From: Candidatus Avirikenella pullistercoris
GTDB taxonomy: Bacteria; Bacteroidota; Bacteroidia; Bacteroidales; Rikenellaceae
DNA length: 48,688 nucleotides
Direction of reading: 5' to 3'
Assembly (NCBI GenBank): GCA_018710935.1
Contig: DVIX01000013.1
Coordinates: 1-48,688 of the forward strand
Translations under genes and position numbers: made by a program
Notes under the pieces: model-generated
Told to the model about the DNA's origin: nothing
Database searches by the model: none
The model's input: only the letters and a program-made list of their open reading frames with translations
Part shown: piece by piece, positions 48,091 to 48,688 of the stretch
Numbering within the stretch: the stretch's first letter is position 1
Layout of the letters: the number at the start of each line of letters is the position of its first letter

Positions 48091-48688
48091 TTAGTTGTTA
48101 GTTGCAAATTTTAAGTCGTATATGGCGAGCAGCAGCTCCATTTCATGGAGTATTCGGTTTTGTTTGGCGGTTTGTTCCGCATTGATATCCCGGGCGAGGT
48201 CTGTCCCGGATATGGTTCCGTTTGCCATTTTGGCTTCGGCTGCTTTTCTTATGGAGGTTTTCAGTTCGATTATTTCGTTATCGTATTTCAGTTGTTCCGT
48301 ATATCGGTCTATGTTGTTCTCCTTTTCGGTTATTTCGAGGCGGGTATTGAACAGGAAGGTATTGCGTTGCGTTTCGATTGATTTTATATTTGCCTGAATC
48401 GTTTTTTTGCTGTTCTTTTTCGTATAGAAATTTCCGATTTTCCAGGTAAGTCTGGCTCCGACGATGTAGTAAGCCGAGAAATCGGTTTTCAGCATATCCA
48501 ATCCCGGTTTCCCGTATCCGCCGGTAGCGAAAATTCCTATTTTGGGCATTATTCCCGAAACGAGTTGGCTGTTCTGGGCTTCGTAATTTCTGATTTGTGC
48601 TTCATATAAGCTTAATTCCGGCCGGTTGATTGAGCGGGATGAATTATGTTCGGGCGACGGTTTTATAAGTTCCGTTTCGCTGTCCAGT
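48091..48688 (-). CDS. TolC-family outer-membrane factor (partial, C-terminal part)
   Basis: The reading frame stays open to the window edge, so the N-terminus is missing; about 198 residues are visible. The second TolC repeat can be followed: NRPELSLYEAQIRNYEAQNS, a strand pair (MPKIGIFATGGYG and YYIVGARLTWKIGNF) and long helices containing FLFNTRLEITEKENNIDRY and AEAKMANGTISGTDLARDIN. It provides the outer-membrane exit duct for the exporter encoded downstream. The first gene of the operon and its promoter lie beyond the window. Confidence 0.9.
   Translation of the reverse strand, partial: LDSETELIKPSPEHNSSRSINRPELSLYEAQIRNYEAQNSQLVSGIMPKIGIFATGGYGKPGLDMLKTDFSAYYIVGARLTWKIGNFYTKKNSKKTIQANIKSIETQRNTFLFNTRLEITEKENNIDRYTEQLKYDNEIIELKTSIRKAAEAKMANGTISGTDLARDINAEQTAKQNRILHEMELLLAIYDLKFATNN

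Overview
The window looks like a chromosomal stretch from a gut-type member of the Bacteroidales (Bacteroidota). The evidence is the TAnnTTTG -7 promoter boxes, the near absence of Shine-Dalgarno sequences, and families typical of that order: DUF5723, DUF4831, PepSY-like lipoproteins, a lipoprotein Skp/OmpH, an Mpi-family invertase and YjjG. The genus cannot be fixed from the sequence alone. I saw no tRNA or rRNA gene and no CRISPR array.

Layout. (1) 1-11.0 kb, plus strand: a lipoprotein and a DUF5723 outer-membrane protein; ssb; a RyR-domain protein next to a two-TM Rossmann/RyR membrane protein; lolD; a TIGR02757 protein; trmN6; then a DUF4831-folP-cdaA cluster. (2) 11.1-15.3 kb: nifJ (pyruvate:ferredoxin oxidoreductase) with a good promoter and terminator, and a small unknown gene on the minus strand. 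(3) About 15.4-27.06 kb: an A+T-richer genomic island lodged against the 3' end of dnaK. It holds a four-gene operon: an AlbA_2/ATPase-like protein, a three-TM unknown, a PLD-SF2 helicase and an Eco57I-like adenine methylase. Behind it, facing the other way, lie a second C-terminal specificity cassette for the methylase and an Mpi-family serine invertase, then degraded element debris. (4) 27.06-34.2 kb: dnaK, yjjG, a small unknown, ompH/skp, ruvA, a PepSY-like lipoprotein and nhaA. (5) 34.3-43.1 kb, minus strand: glmM, kdsC-like, DUF2520, yihY/brkB and an nhaC antiporter, tightly packed or overlapping, with an intact but apparently catalytically dead GH2 beta-galactosidase homologue upstream. 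(6) 43.2 kb to the end, minus strand: a six-gene tripartite ABC-2 exporter operon (TolC, HlyD, two ATPases, two permeases); the TolC gene runs off the window.

Main result. The island appears to carry a phase-variable restriction-like defence operon. A perfect 28-bp inverted repeat (24762-24789 and 25529-25556) sits at the same conserved FYFREGFCW codons in the active methylase and in the silent cassette. A second inverted pair of 18 bp (17/18 identical) lies just outside it. Inversion at either pair would swap the methylase C-terminus in frame, and the adjacent serine invertase is the obvious candidate enzyme. Both coding ends meet tail-to-tail, overlapping by 15 bp in a near-palindrome at the centre of the segment. 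No BREX or DISARM core genes accompany it, and the membrane protein in the operon has no function I recognise.

Other results: both catalytic glutamates and several other active-site residues are replaced in the beta-galactosidase homologue, and the island may have entered at the dnaK stop codon, leaving a second DFEEVK-stop sequence at its far end.
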